The notes beneath the pieces were generated by a model, which saw only the letters and a list, made by a program, of their open reading frames with translations, was not told the DNA's origin and searched no databases. Source: Cephalopachus bancanus (lineage: Eukaryota; Chordata; Mammalia; Primates; Tarsiidae). From it: a stretch of DNA of 64,000 nt. How positions within the stretch are numbered: the stretch's first letter is position 1; each line of letters starts with the position of its first letter. Both the position numbers and the translations under genes were made by a program. Shown here in pieces: positions 48,730 through 60,075 of the stretch. The stretch lies in the NCBI GenBank assembly GCA_027257055.1, contig JAPVLO010000003.1:6637501-6701500 (forward strand). The letters run 5' to 3'.

Positions 48730-51092
48730 TGAGTCTTATTTATTTATTTTGCTGGTGTGGGGTCTGGCCTCAAAGTTAATGAATGCTGAATCATGAGGGT
48801 GGTGATAGCTGAGGCCTGGGGTGGCTGTAGTAATTTCTTAAATAAGACAACAATGAAGTTTGCCACATTGATTGACTCACCCTTTCATGAAAGATTTCTC
48901 TGTAGCATGTGATGTAAGTTTGATAGCATCTTATCCAGAAAGAAATTCTTTCTTTCTTTTAATTTTCAATTTTGAAGATGTGGGATACAATTTAGCATTA
49001 GATATACAAATGCTCATTATGCAGGAACCCTTGTTGATCAGGTATAGCTTCTGTAACTGCCTCCTGGCAGTTTCCCACTACTGCCAATCCCACCTCCACC
49101 AGACAGTTTCAAACTACTGTCAATCTTTTCCTATAGTATTATGATAATTGTTCAAGGTTCATTTATGAGTGAGAACATGTGGTACTCAGTTCTTTGTTTC
49201 TATGATAGATCACTCAGTATTACAGACTCTAAGTCTATCTAAGTTGCTGTGAAGTTTATAATCTTGTCCTCTTTTATGGCTGTGCAATATTCCATCATAT
49301 ATGTGCTCCACATATTTTTTTATACAGTCTTCTTTTGATGGGCAGCACAGTTGGTTCAATGTTTTTGCTATTTGTAAATAATTCTTCAATAAACATGTAT
49401 GTGCAGGTATCTTTTTCATAGAGTGATTTGAGTTCCTCTGGGTACTCAGAGTACCCAGTGGGGAGATTGTGGGTTCATACAGGTCATTTTTAGACCTTTT
49501 AGGAATCGCCAAACTATTTTCCACAGAGGTTGTACTAGTTTACACCTCTCACCAACAGTGTAGAAGTGTTCCCTTTTCCCCACAACCTCTCCAGCATCTG
49601 TTGTTTTTGAGTTATTGATGATGATTATCCTACTAGAGTCAGTTCTTTCAAACTCTGTCACTCCCTTATCAACTAAGCGTATTCTAAATCCTTTGTTGTA
49701 GTTTTAGAAATGTTCACTATCTCTACCAGGAATAGATTCCATCCCAAGAAACCACTTTTTGCTCATCCATAAGAGGCAACTTCACATCAATTCAAGTTTT
49801 ATCATGAGATTATTCACAATTCACAGTATCAGCAGTTCAGTCACATCTTGAGACTTCACTTCTAATTTCTAGTTCTCTTGGTATTTTCACCACATCTTCA
49901 GTAATTTTCTCTCTAAAGTTGGAACCCCTTAACCTTCCCAAATTCTTGTTAATGTTGATGATTTCACCTCTTCCCATGAATCTTAAATTTTCTTAATGGC
50001 ATCTAGAATGATGAATCATTTTCAGAAGACTTTCAACTTACTTTGCCAATATCTATCATAGGAATTACTATCTACGGCAGTTATAGTCTTACAAAATATA
50101 TTTATTAAATAAGACTTGAAAGTTAAAATTACTTCTTAATATATGGTCTGCAGAATGGATGTTGTGTTAGCAGGCACAAATGCAATTTTTATCTTCTTGT
50201 ACATATCCATTAAAGTTTTTGGGTGACTAGATGCATTGTCAATGAGTAGTAATATTTTATTTTTTTCCTGAGCAGTGAGTTTCAACAGTGGGCTCAAAAT
50301 ATTCAATAAACCATGCTGTAGACAGATATTCTGTCATCCAGGCTTTATTGTTGCATTTTCAAAGCACAAGTAGAGTATATTTAGCATAATTAACCCTAGG
50401 AGTTTTACACTGGTAAATAAGCATGGGCTTCAACTTAAAGTAACTAGCTCTATCAGCCTCTAACAAGAGAGTCAGTCTTTCCTTGAAACCAGATACTGAC
50501 TTTCCTCTTTAACTGTGAATGACCTAGATAGCATCTTTTTTTCAATATAAGATTGTTTTGTCTACATTGATCAGTTACTTTCATCCTTTATCTTAGATCT
50601 TCTGAGTAACTTGCTTCACCTTTGACATCAACGCTTGTTTTACCTTGTATTTTTATTTTATGAAGATGGCTTCTTTCCTTAAATTTCGTGAACCAACCTC
50701 TGCTAGCTTCAGACTTTTTTTCTGCAGCTTCTTCACCTCTCTCAGCCTTCACAGAATTAAGAGTTAGGGCCGTTCTTTGGATTAGCCTTTGACTTAAGGG
50801 AATGTCTTGACTAGTTTGATCTTCTACCTAAATGATTCAAACTTTCTCCATATCATATTAAGACTGCTTTATTTTCTTTTAATTTATATGTTCATTGGAG
50901 TGACACTTTAAATTTTTTTGAGAGCTTTTTCTATGCATTTACAACTTGGCTAATTGTTGTAAACATGAGGTCTATCTTTGGACTTATTTTGACTTTTGAC
51001 ATGCTTTTATCACCAAGCTTAAGCATTGTTAGCTTTTGACTTAAAGTGAGAGACATGCAACACTTTTTTTCACATGAACATTTGGGTGCCAT
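48730..51092 (-). pseudogene. Tigger1 (pogo-like) transposase pseudogene
   Basis: The frame begins at the ATG complementary to 51090-51092 with MAPKCSCEKK, then SLTLSQKLTMLKLGDKSMSK and ISQVVNA, the N-terminal helix-turn-helix (CENP-B/pogo type) that binds the terminal repeats. The coding text continues leftward past 49640 with a highly degraded DDE region, is split by an L1 fragment and ends near 48730. Numerous stops and indels occur. The enzyme would catalyse cut-and-paste transposition; this copy is dead. Confidence 0.85.
48949..49638 (-). mobile_element. L1 3'-end fragment inserted in Tigger1
   Basis: Antisense L1 starting at the A-tail end (T-rich, about 48949), through a 3'UTR with GGCAGTTTCCCACTACTGCC, to ORF2 C-terminal text (GGTTGTACTAGTTTACACC). 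It is 5' truncated. A TTCTTTC repeat on both sides (48942 and 49640) is the probable target-site duplication. The 3'UTR resembles L1 #1. The insertion point splits the Tigger transposase. Confidence 0.9.
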
Positions 51093-51492
51093 TATAGAGT
51101 TATGAATCGGCCTAATTTCAACATTCATGTGTTTCAGGGAATAGGGAGTCCTGAGGAGAGGAAGCGATGCCAAAGGGGGAATAGCCAGTTAGTGAAGCAA
51201 ACAGAATACATGCAACATCGATTAAGTTTTCCAAGAGATGTGGCCATGGCACTCCCAAATGATTACAATAATAACATCAAAAATCACTGATCATAGTTCC
51301 TCACAACAGATATAATAGTAATGAAAAATGAAATATTGTGAAAATTACCAAAATGTGACACAGAGACATGAAGTGAGCATATGCTGTTGGATAAACTTAC
51401 TCTACATAGGATTGTTACAAACTTTCAATTCATAAAAAAAGCAAAATCTGCAAAGCAAAGTAATATGAGGCACAATAAAACAAGGTATGCCT

Positions 51493-51560
51493 CTTTATAT
51501 GTGTGTATACGTGTCTATATGCATATATGTGTGTATGCTGCATATATATGTACATATGAG
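51493..51560. repeat. TATG/TGTA-type degenerate microsatellite
   Basis: ATATGTGTGTATACGTGTC and ATGCATATATGTGTGTATG units next to the right end of the Tigger element. Confidence 0.85.
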
Positions 51561-53345
51561 GTGGAAAACAGCTTGTGGTCATTAAATGTTGACTCAAGAA
51601 CACAATGAATACATAATTCTCTGCTTTATATGCAAGTTTTATAGTTGCTTTATGGAAAATTATGCATAGTTATTTAACACAATATATCAACTTCAACCAA
51701 TAACTAATGAGTGTAAAAACAAACATGTACATAATTTTTTGCTCTTTTTTGAAATATGTCACAATTATAATAGTTGGAGCAATAGTGAAAGTGGAAAATA
51801 TAGATAAAATATGTTTGTATGCCACTTGTGAAAATTATTATGTTTTTTAGCAAAAGGAAACTCATATTATTTCATGATTTACACAGGAAAAAAAGAAGAC
51901 AAACTTCAGAAAAGAAAATTTTATACCTAAAAATGCATACCTTAAACTAGGAGCTTTACTAAATCACAGGGATAAATACTAACAAAAAGAGGTTTTTTCA
52001 AAGGTGACTTTTGTTTCTATCCACCATCAATGGGCAGGTGTTAGAGTGCCTATAAGAAAAGTCATTATAAAGATAAGTAGCTGTATATCCCATGCCATTA
52101 TTTTCATCATTCATAAGTGCTGTTTGCACTTGCTTTAGTACACATTTGCTTTGTTGATTTATTTTGCTATTTTCTCCCATGTGAGGTAATAAAAATGCTA
52201 CAAATGGTTCCCCTCAGCCATTTCAACATTATTTTGCACCAGAATTTCAAATATAAAACAAGGGCACTGCTGTACTACAGTGCAAGGTACCAGGGAAAAC
52301 AAATAGTCGTCTGTGTAAATGGGGAACAGAACTGGCAAGATCTGTGTTTTTTGATTCTTCAAAGCATATTAGTTTCTGAAGTTATTATTATACTAACCCA
52401 AACCAAAAATTCTCTCAAAAGTGCAGATATAAATAGCAAAGAGTCAAAGAATATTTCTAATACATTGGAAATGTGCTAACCATGCGTGGTTTGCATGTGT
52501 GTGATGAGGTTTGGGGATGCTGTTCTTGCCTAGTACCATCAGCATCACGGGAGTTGTCTAAGACAATGTTCTTATGCAAATAACAGAAAGTATAAATTTC
52601 ACAGCAAAACAAATTCATTTAGGGTTAAATGTGAGGTTAAGAAAGGATAAAATGTTTAACTTATGTGAAGATAAAATTAATTTGAACTAATTTACTACTA
52701 ATAACATTGTTTTAAATTATGTAAGAAAAATATACAAAATTGCAAAGTTGAAAAATATTCAAAATCATTTATTTTTCCTTTATCTGCCCTTACTTACATG
52801 TTGCCTTTTTGGACAATATTTGGCACATGTATTGACTTAATCTGTATGCCTCTGTGACAGTGTTCAGCAAATACTTCTTCTTTTTACTTTTATCAAGTTC
52901 TTCTAGTTACCACAGTCTTTTTTCAATCTTTCTGCATATTAATATTATTTGAAAAGTATGGGAAAATAAAACTACCTGACTCCAAATTATTGCATGAATT
53001 TTTTTTTATTTTATATGTTTTTGGGGTTCCCTTGCACATATGCTTTTTACATCTTTCAATATATGAAAGAGAAGGAAATAATACAGTAGGGTAAAATGGT
53101 CAAATGTAACATGAGTCCAAAGACCAATGGGTTAAAAAGAAGCATCATTTATTAAATAGTTCTTGTGATGTATGCATTTAATTAGGTCTCTGTACATATT
53201 ACTTTTAATTGGTTTTGAAAATAATGTAAATATATTATTACATTCATTATTTAACAAGATGAAAATTACCATGATCACACAAAATGTTCAGTGACAGAAC
53301 CAAAGTTTTAAATTTAATATTTCATTGTTCATATGGCCTCAGGAA
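51561..53345. other. unassigned DNA with a 120-codon frame
   Basis: Mostly AT-rich. The frame at 52117-52479 (+) starts MLFALALVHICFVDLFCYFL and contains no domain I know. It lacks any surrounding exon structure and is likely chance, though the region looks less repetitive than most of the window. No repeat identified. Confidence 0.45.
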
Positions 53346-53692
53346 TTAAAAAAAAAACTATGCCCACAAAACGTCATGGAAAGTCCGGAGAGGAGCGGGG
53401 AGGGCAAAGATGAAGACATCACACAATTGCAGCTCTGCATGCAAAGAAACGTATTTTCAGGGGCACACCTAGGACTTTGAGAGTCGACCTGAAAATCCAA
53501 GCGGAGGTCTGTCAGATTGTCACCTGGATATGCGGAAGATGGACTGTTCCAAGACCTGGTCACCTCTAGAGGCAGCTGCTGCAAGAGCAGAACAACACTA
53601 CTGGAGATGGAAGGGGTGAGTGGAAATGATAGCTTTTCCTCTCTATACACCTCAAATGAGCCACTGTAGTCTGAGCCAAGAAAGAGACAGCC

Positions 53693-53976
53693 CAAACCGG
53701 GCTCGGTGGCTCAGCCTGTAATCCCACACCTTTGGGAGGCTGAGGTGAGTGAATTGCCTGAGCCCGCGGGTTCGAGACCCGCCTGGGCAGCGAGACGTCA
53801 TCTCTACAATAAATCAAAAAATCAGCCGGGCGTGGTAGCGCATGCCTGTAATTCCGGCTACTTGGGAGGCTGAGGCGGGAGGATCGTCGGAGCCCAGCAG
53901 GTCGAGGCTGCGGTGGCCGGGAGCGGCCACTGCACTCCAGTCTGGGCGACAGAGTGAGACTCCAACTCCAAAAAAG

Positions 53977-54002
<26 letters not shown>
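53693..54002 (+). mobile_element. Alu, lineage-specific dimer (short left-arm form), youngest-looking
   Basis: An almost archetypal copy. GGGCTCGGTGGCTCAGCC starts it. The T-arm-like motif GCGGGTTCGAGACCCGC is at 53766-53782, with the short GGGCAGCGAGAC form, linker ACAATAAATCAAAAAATC and right-arm stem GTGGCCGGGAGCGGCCAC at 53913-53930. AAGAAAGAGACAGC flanks both sides (target-site duplication, 53679 and 54003). CpGs are mostly intact. Long antisense frames over it are Alu translations, not genes. Confidence 0.98.
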
Positions 54003-54008
<6 letters not shown>

Positions 54009-56096
54009 GAGACAGCTCGGGAACTCCTCCAATCCCAGCTTTCCTGCACTGGCTGGGCACAGAAGGCTGCCCTAAAGAGAAATAGGGCACATGGAGTTTG
54101 AGGAATCTCAGCTCCCAGGTGCCGCATGTTGAGGCTGCCATTCCACGCAGAAAGTCTCAGCAGGAAACACACTGAGGGAGTGGTCTGTGCCATGTGGGTG
54201 CTCCTCCCTCCCTCACTCCACAGCATTCAGCAGGGAAATTTATCTGGTACCAACAGTCCTTGCAACACTAAGTCAGGGCTGCTGATGTAGCTTGCCGTCA
54301 GAAGGTTGCCTTCGTTGCCGGTAGCCCATCCCAAGGAACAGGGCGGGATCTAATAGGCAAGCCACCTCTGTACAGTAGCCCCGCCTACCTTTCAACAGAA
54401 TAAGAAAGACCAGCTCTCCCAGCTTCCCCCCTCCCACACACTGCTTCCCTTCTAATCCCGGGGGGAAAAGGCAGTCCCATCAAAATGTGAGGAGGCAAAT
54501 ACATACCCACAAGAGCATCTAATCGGAGTAGAGTTGCAGGGCCCACCTGACTGCCTACCAGTCCTGCTGACAAGTGGTCTGGGGAGCAGGACACTCCTGG
54601 AGCTTCAGCCAGGTCCTCTGTCACCTGTTTCAGAGGGAGGAGAATACCCCTTTTCTGCCAGACTATGCCAATGAAGCATTTCAGATGATTTTTCCCAGAT
54701 TACCACCTTCATGCCACTGCTGCTCCCCCATTACAGGCAGGCCAAAGGAGAGAGGACAGGCAAAAATAAATAAAATAAGATAAAAATATAAAAAATACCA
54801 GCCATCCCAACATTAGCAAACTTTTCCACTAAGAAACAACAAAACAAAAAATAAAAATGTCTGCCCTCACAGACGAGGAAGAACCAGCAAAAAACAAAAA
54901 CAAAAACAAAAAACACTGGAAATCTCCGAAGCCTCAATATGTCAACACCTGCAAAAGGGCACCCCAGATCGCACACAATGAAAGGCATTCAGAATGACCT
55001 GCACATGATGAGACACAAAGCTTTCATACTATGAAAGGCAAAGGCACTCAATGGACTCCATGACAGGGTGAACACACAGATCATCCGGGTCACCAAAACA
55101 GGGCTGGCAGTGAAAACAGAGCTGGTCATTATAAGATTAGAAAGGACCAATCTGAACTCCAGGAAATAAAGAATTCTTTCCTGGAACTGCAAAACTCAAA
55201 AACAGCTTTCAACATCCGAATTAACCAGGCAGAGAAAGGAATCTCAGAGCATGAAGATCAAACTTGAACTAATGCAGTTTGACAAAAATTAGAAGAAAAG
55301 GTTGAGGAAGAATGAGCAAAGCCTGTAAGAGGTTTAGTATTATGGTAAGACACCAAATATACTGTTAAAGGTTGGCATCTTGCAGAAGGAAGGGAAATCT
55401 GAGTATACCTGGAACAAGCCTTTCAAGATTTCATCCGAGAAAATTTCTCTTATCTTGCCAGAGAGACAACCAACCATATGAAAAAGATTCAGAGAATGCT
55501 TGTGCATTATTACATGAGAAGACCATCTCCAAGGTACATGATTATTGTCTCCACAATGTGAGTAAGATAGAAAAAAATCCTGAAGGCAGCTAAAGAGCAG
55601 AGACAGACATCCTACTGAGGAGGACCCATCAGAATTGTAGCTGACTTCTCAGCAGAAACCCTGAGATCCCATCTTTATCATTCTTAAAGAAAAACAACTC
55701 CAGCCAAGACTTCTATCTTGCCAAACTATGCTTTATTAATGAATCACACATAAAATCCTTCCCAAACATCCAATTCAATTCCTAAAGAATATACCACCTC
55801 TAGACCTGTCATTTAGGAGATGCTTAAGAAAGTTCTAAGTGTAGAAATGAAAGACTTGTTCCACTCATTGTGAAAGCACACAGTTTAGAGACCATAAAAA
55901 TCATCTACAAAATCGAAAAAGTAAAGCAGCCTCTTAACCACAATTTGGCAGGAACAAACCCCACATGTCAAGAATTAACTTAAATGTGAATGGACTAAAT
56001 GTACCACTCAAAAGGTATAGAGTGAAAAATTGAATAAAGAAGCGTGATCCACCCTCCTGCTGCCTTCAGAAAACCCATCTCACTGAAAACGACACC

Positions 56097-56406
56097 CAGC
56101 CGGGCTCCGTGGCTCTGCCTGTAATCCCGCACCTTGGGAGGCTGAGGTGAGTGGATTGCCTGAGCCCATGGGTTCGAGTCCCGCCTGGGCAACTTGGCGA
56201 GACCGCATCTCTACAATAAATCAAAAAATTAGCTGGGCGTGGTAGCGCGCGCCTGTAGTTCTGGCTACTTGGAAGGCTGAGGCGGAAGGATCGCGGGAGC
56301 CCAGCAGGCGAGGCTGCAGTGGTTGGGAGTGGCCACTGCACTCCAGTCTGGGTGACAGAGTGAGACTCCAACTCAAAAAAAAAAAAGAAAAGAAAGAAAA
56401 GGAAAG
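56097..56406 (+). mobile_element. Alu, lineage-specific dimer (long left-arm form)
   Basis: Starts GCCGGGCTCCGTGGCTCTGC. Left arm CCATGGGTTCGAGTCCCGCC with the CAACTTGGCGAGACC form. The right-arm stem is decayed (GTGGTTGGGAGTGGCCAC). GAAAACGACACC and GAAAATGACACC form the target-site duplication, in L1 ORF2. Confidence 0.97.
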
Positions 56407-56476
56407 GAAAATGACACCAATAGGCTCAGTGAAAAAGTCTGGAGAAAGACCTTTCAGGCCAATGAAAAATAAAAAA

Positions 56477-56772
56477 GCCGGGCTCGGTGGCTCAGCCTGT
56501 AATCCCGCGCCTTTGGGAGGCTGAGGTGAGTGGATTGCCTGAGCCCGCGGATTCGAGACCCGCCTGGGCAGCGAGACCTCATCTCTACAATAAATCAAAA
56601 AATCAGCCGGGCATGGTAGCGTATGCCTGTAATTCCGGCTACTTGGAAGGCTGAGGCGGAAGGATCGCCGGAGCCCAGCAGGTCGAGGCTGCAGTGGCCG
56701 GGAGAGGCCACTGCACTCCAGTCTGGGCGACAGAGTGAGATTCCAATTCAAAAAAAAAAGAAAAAGAAAAAA
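56477..56772 (+). mobile_element. Alu, lineage-specific dimer (short left-arm form)
   Basis: Starts GCCGGGCTCGGTGGCTCA only 70 bp after the previous Alu and in the same orientation. It has the short GGGCAGCGAGACC form. The left T-arm motif has one change (GCGGATTCGAGACCCGC) and the right stem one mismatch (GTGGCCG-GGAG-AGGCCAC). It sits within L1 ORF2. Confidence 0.97.
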
Positions 56773-57953
56773 GATCAGGATTAGCTATTCTTATATCAGA
56801 CAAAACAGACTTTAAACCAACAATAGTCATAAAAGGACACTGAAGCACACCACATAATAATAAAAGTCTCAATACATCAGCAAGAAGTACCCATCTTGAG
56901 TATATGTGCACTCAACATAGAAGCACCCAGATTTATAGAACAATGCTAATTAAACTAGAAGGGGATATAGGCAGTCATTCAATTATAGACACAGACTTTA
57001 ATATCTTGTTAACAGTTTTTAGATAATCATCAAGGCCAAAACTAACAAGGAAATTTGGAACCTTAACTCCAGACTCAATCAATTGGACCTATAGATACCT
57101 GCAAAACACTTTACCCCCAAACCATAGAATATACATTCTTCTATTCAGCACATGGAACATACTCAAAGATTGGTCATATACTTGGGCATAATTTAAGCAC
57201 AAACAAATTGTAAAAAATTAAAATGATATCACTCATCTTCAGCGACCATAGTGAAATAAAAATAAATGCAATCAACAACAATAATCTCCCCCCCCAAAAC
57301 CCCCACAAATATGTGGAAAATAAATGTGCATTAGAATAACTTTTGGATTAACACATAAATCAAGGCAGAAATAAAAAAAAGATTACTCAAAACAAATGAA
57401 AATCAAGATACAACACACCAAAACTTCTGTGATACTACTAAAATCAGTGCTTAGAGGAAAGTTTATGACATCACACCCAAATATCAAAAAAATAGAGGGA
57501 TTTCAAGAAACAGTCTAACATGGCACCTAAGGGAGTTGGAAAGACATAAGCAATTCAATCACAGAATTAGTAGAAAAATTGAAGTCATTTAAATAAAGTC
57601 TCACTTGAATAAAATAGGATGAAAATCTTATGCAAAGGCTCAACAAGACAAAAAGCTGGTTCTTTGAAAGGGTAAATAAGATTGACAGACTCCTAGTCAG
57701 ATTAACTAGAAAAAAAAAGGAGCTTGAATGAACTCAATCATAAATGAAAAGGGGATTGTTACAACTGACCCTGAAGAAATAAAAGATTATCATAGATTAC
57801 TATGAACATCTTTATATGAATAAACTAAAAATCTAGAAGAAATGGAGGAATTCCTGGCATCACATAATCTCCCAAGATTAAAACAGAAAGAAATTAAAAC
57901 CCTAAACAGACCAATAACAATTCCAGAAATCAACTCAGTAATAAGAAACACAG

Positions 57954-57954
<1 letters not shown>

Positions 57955-58000
<46 letters not shown>
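57955..58000. repeat. (CA)n microsatellite
   Basis: About 22 CA units inside the L1 ORF2 remnant. Confidence 0.98.
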
Positions 58001-58001
<1 letters not shown>

Positions 58002-58811
58002 CCCTGAGCTTTGGTTTCACAGCTGAATTCTACAAAACATAAAAGGAAAAGCTGATCCTAAATCTATTGAAAGTATTCCAGGCAACCAAGACATAAGGAA
58101 TTCCCTAGCATAGTCTATGGAGTCATTTCATCCTAATATTCTCACATGGCAAATACTTAACAAAGAAAGAAAACAACAGGTACATTTTCTTGATGAACAG
58201 AAGTGCAAAAATTCTCAACAAGATTCTCACACATTTCATCTAAGAGCACATTTCAAGAATCATCCACCATGACTAGGTTGGCTTTATTCCTAGGATGCAG
58301 AGCTGATTCAACATACACAAATCAATAAACATAATCCATCACATAAGTATGTGTAATACCAGAAGCCACATGATTATCTCATTAGGCACAGAAAAATCCA
58401 AAATCTCTTCTTGATAAAAATTCTCAAAAACCTAGTCATTGAAGAAACATTCCTCAAAATAATAAGAGATATATATGACAAACCTGTGGCCAGTACTAAT
58501 GGACAGAATCTGAAAATATCCCCCTAAGAACTGGAACAAGACAAGAATGCCAACTTTCACCCTTCCTATTTAGCATAAAACTGGAAGTCTAGTCAGAGCA
58601 AACAGGCAGAAGAAAGAAATAAGGCTTATTCAAATAAGAAGTTGGGAGGAATGGAGCGGGTATACAAGGCACACAACCCACCCACTGGACACTATGTTTA
58701 CTACCAGGAGAAGAAAGAGCTTGCTAGAAGCCTAAACCTCACCTGCACACAAGTTACTTATATAGCAAATCCTCACATGAATCCTATCATCTAAAAACAA
58801 AAAAATAAGAA

Positions 58812-58880
58812 AGTCCAGAGAAAGAAATACACACACACATATATCTGCATATGGATATGTACATACACACACATACACAT
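58812..58880. repeat. ACACAC/ATATGC-type microsatellite
   Basis: Mixed (CA)n and TATATG/CATAT units between the L1 tail and the mariner. Confidence 0.85.
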
Positions 58881-58885
58881 ATATG

Positions 58886-59372
58886 TGGGGGGGTCCCAAA
58901 AAAACAGAATTATCTTTTGGAGAGTGCGGCCCCTTGAAGTACAGGTTTCCCCTGCCAGGTAAGACTTCTGGAAACTCATTGACATCATTGTACTAGCTAG
59001 TGTTATTGGTGGGGGAGGATTCTTTCAACACATTTGCCCACTTCATGATGGGAAATACACAAATGCACCTGCCCACAACACGCTGATTGTTCAGTCATTT
59101 TTGACAAAAAAACAGCATGACCACTCATACCCCACTCTCCCTATTAACCAGATCTTGTCCCAAGCAACTTTTTTTTTTTTGTTTCCTCAGTGACAAAAGT
59201 TCTCAAAGGGAAATGTTTTGCTGATGTGGAAGAAATAAAAAAAAACAACAAAAAACAGCAGAGACACTTAAAAAGCATCAAAACTGACAATTTCAAAAAC
59301 TGTTCTGAGAGGTGAAAAAGGTATCTCAATAGGTGTACTGCATTAAATAGAAAGTACTTTGAAGTTGACTGA
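58886..59372 (+). mobile_element. Mariner-type deleted element, copy 3, 3' end lost
   Basis: 5' end GGGGGGGTCCCAAAAAAAC is the best-preserved terminal repeat in the window. The shared blocks follow: GGCCCCTTGAAGTACAGG, ATTTGCCCACTTCATGATGG, and transposase C-terminal text with KGKCFADVEEIK on the + strand (about 59200-59235). It stops at GACTGAAG, where L1 sequence begins. The element has the same internal deletion as copies 1 and 2. Confidence 0.85.
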
Positions 59373-59990
59373 AGTTTCTACACTGCTGGTGGGAATGCAA
59401 ATTACTGTAACCTCTTTGGAAGACAGTGTGGCTATTTCTGAAAGAACTAGAAATTGATCTTCCATATGACCCAGCAATCCCCCTATTGAGAATATACCCA
59501 GAGAAACTCAAATCATTCTACCAAAAATAGACCTGCACACGCATGTTTGCTGCAGCTCTATTCACAATAGCAAAAACATGGAACCAACCATGTTGCCCAT
59601 CAAAGCTGGACTGAATTTTTAAAAAGTGGTACATATACACAAATGGAATATTATGCAGCCATAAAGAAGGGTAAACATATAGACTTTGCACCAATTTGGA
59701 TGGATTTAGAGTCTATCATACTCAGTGATCTATCACAGAAACAAAGAACAGAGTACCGTGCGTTCTCACTCATAAGCAAACCTTGAACAATTATCATAAC
59801 ACTATAATAAAGGGGTTGGCAGTACTGGGAAACTGCCAGGGGAGAGGGGTGCATTTGGCAGTTGAAGGAAACTGCTAGGGGAGGGAGGGGCACACCTCAT
59901 CCACAAAAGTACCTGCATAATGAACATTTGTATACCTAACCATGAATTGTACCCCACATCTTTAAAATAAAAAAATATTTTTAAAAATCA
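59373..59990 (+). mobile_element. L1 3' end, sense, 5' truncated
   Basis: Begins TTTCTACACTGCTGGTGGGA in the ORF2 C-terminal region. It continues CATATGACCCAGCAATCCCC and a G-rich 3'UTR block (GGAAACTGCCAGGGGAGAGG at about 59827), then CTTTAAAATAAA plus an A-rich tail. The 3'UTR matches the family of L1 #1. It abuts mariner copy 3 within the mariner 3' region. Confidence 0.93.
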
Positions 59991-59999
59991 CCTAGAGGT

Positions 60000-60075
60000 T
60001 ATAGATAAAATATATGTATATAGTAGTACATATATGTATATGTGTATTTATGTATGTATATAGTATTACATATAT
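60000..60075. repeat. (TATG)n degenerate microsatellite
   Basis: TATATGTATATAGTAGTACA and ATATGTATATGTGTATTTA units directly after the L1 tail. Confidence 0.88.

Larger units (their letters stand above)
48489..51492 (-). mobile_element. Tigger1-type DNA transposon, near full length, interrupted
   Basis: Left end CCAGGCACACTTTGGCACC and right end AAACAAGGTATGCCTC are the imperfect inverted terminal repeats of Tigger1 (CAGGCATACCTC type). Left leader text (CTGTAGTCTATTAGGTGTTC) and right leader text (GTGACACAGAGACATGAAGT) match the known subterminal regions. Excluding a 0.69-kb L1 insertion, the length is about 2.3 kb, close to the full element. It is flanked by AT/TA dinucleotide-rich sequence, so the TA duplication cannot be distinguished. 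Confidence 0.95.
53346..58806 (+). mobile_element. Old sense L1 (L1MA/L1PB-like) with nested Alus and internal deletion
   Basis: 5'UTR-like GC-moderate leader from 53346 with CpGs. ORF1 text at 55210-55620 includes FQDFIRENFSYL and ILKAAKE after a frameshift; ORF2 text begins near 55960 (AATGTGAATGGACTAAATGT). The endonuclease and reverse-transcriptase regions run to about 58640. There the text jumps to a 3'UTR-like segment (ATGGAGCGGGTATACAAGGC, GGACACTATGTTTACTACC) ending in an A-rich tail at 58796-58806. The C-terminal third of ORF2 is missing, so there is an internal deletion. Three Alus interrupt the copy (53693, 56097, 56477), as does a (CA)n tract at 57955. Confidence 0.85.

Noticed and set aside
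52117..52479. 120-codon frame with hydrophobic N-terminus
   Set aside because: No recognisable domain, no exon context, no codon bias evidence. Chance frame is the simplest reading.
53566..54141. 191-codon antisense open frame
   Set aside because: It is an antisense translation of the Alu at 53693-54002 plus L1 flank. The repeated peptide text ([20 protein letters not shown] type) recurs at every Alu in this window.
56221..56751. 176-codon antisense open frame
   Set aside because: It spans two adjacent Alus read backwards; an Alu artefact, not a gene.
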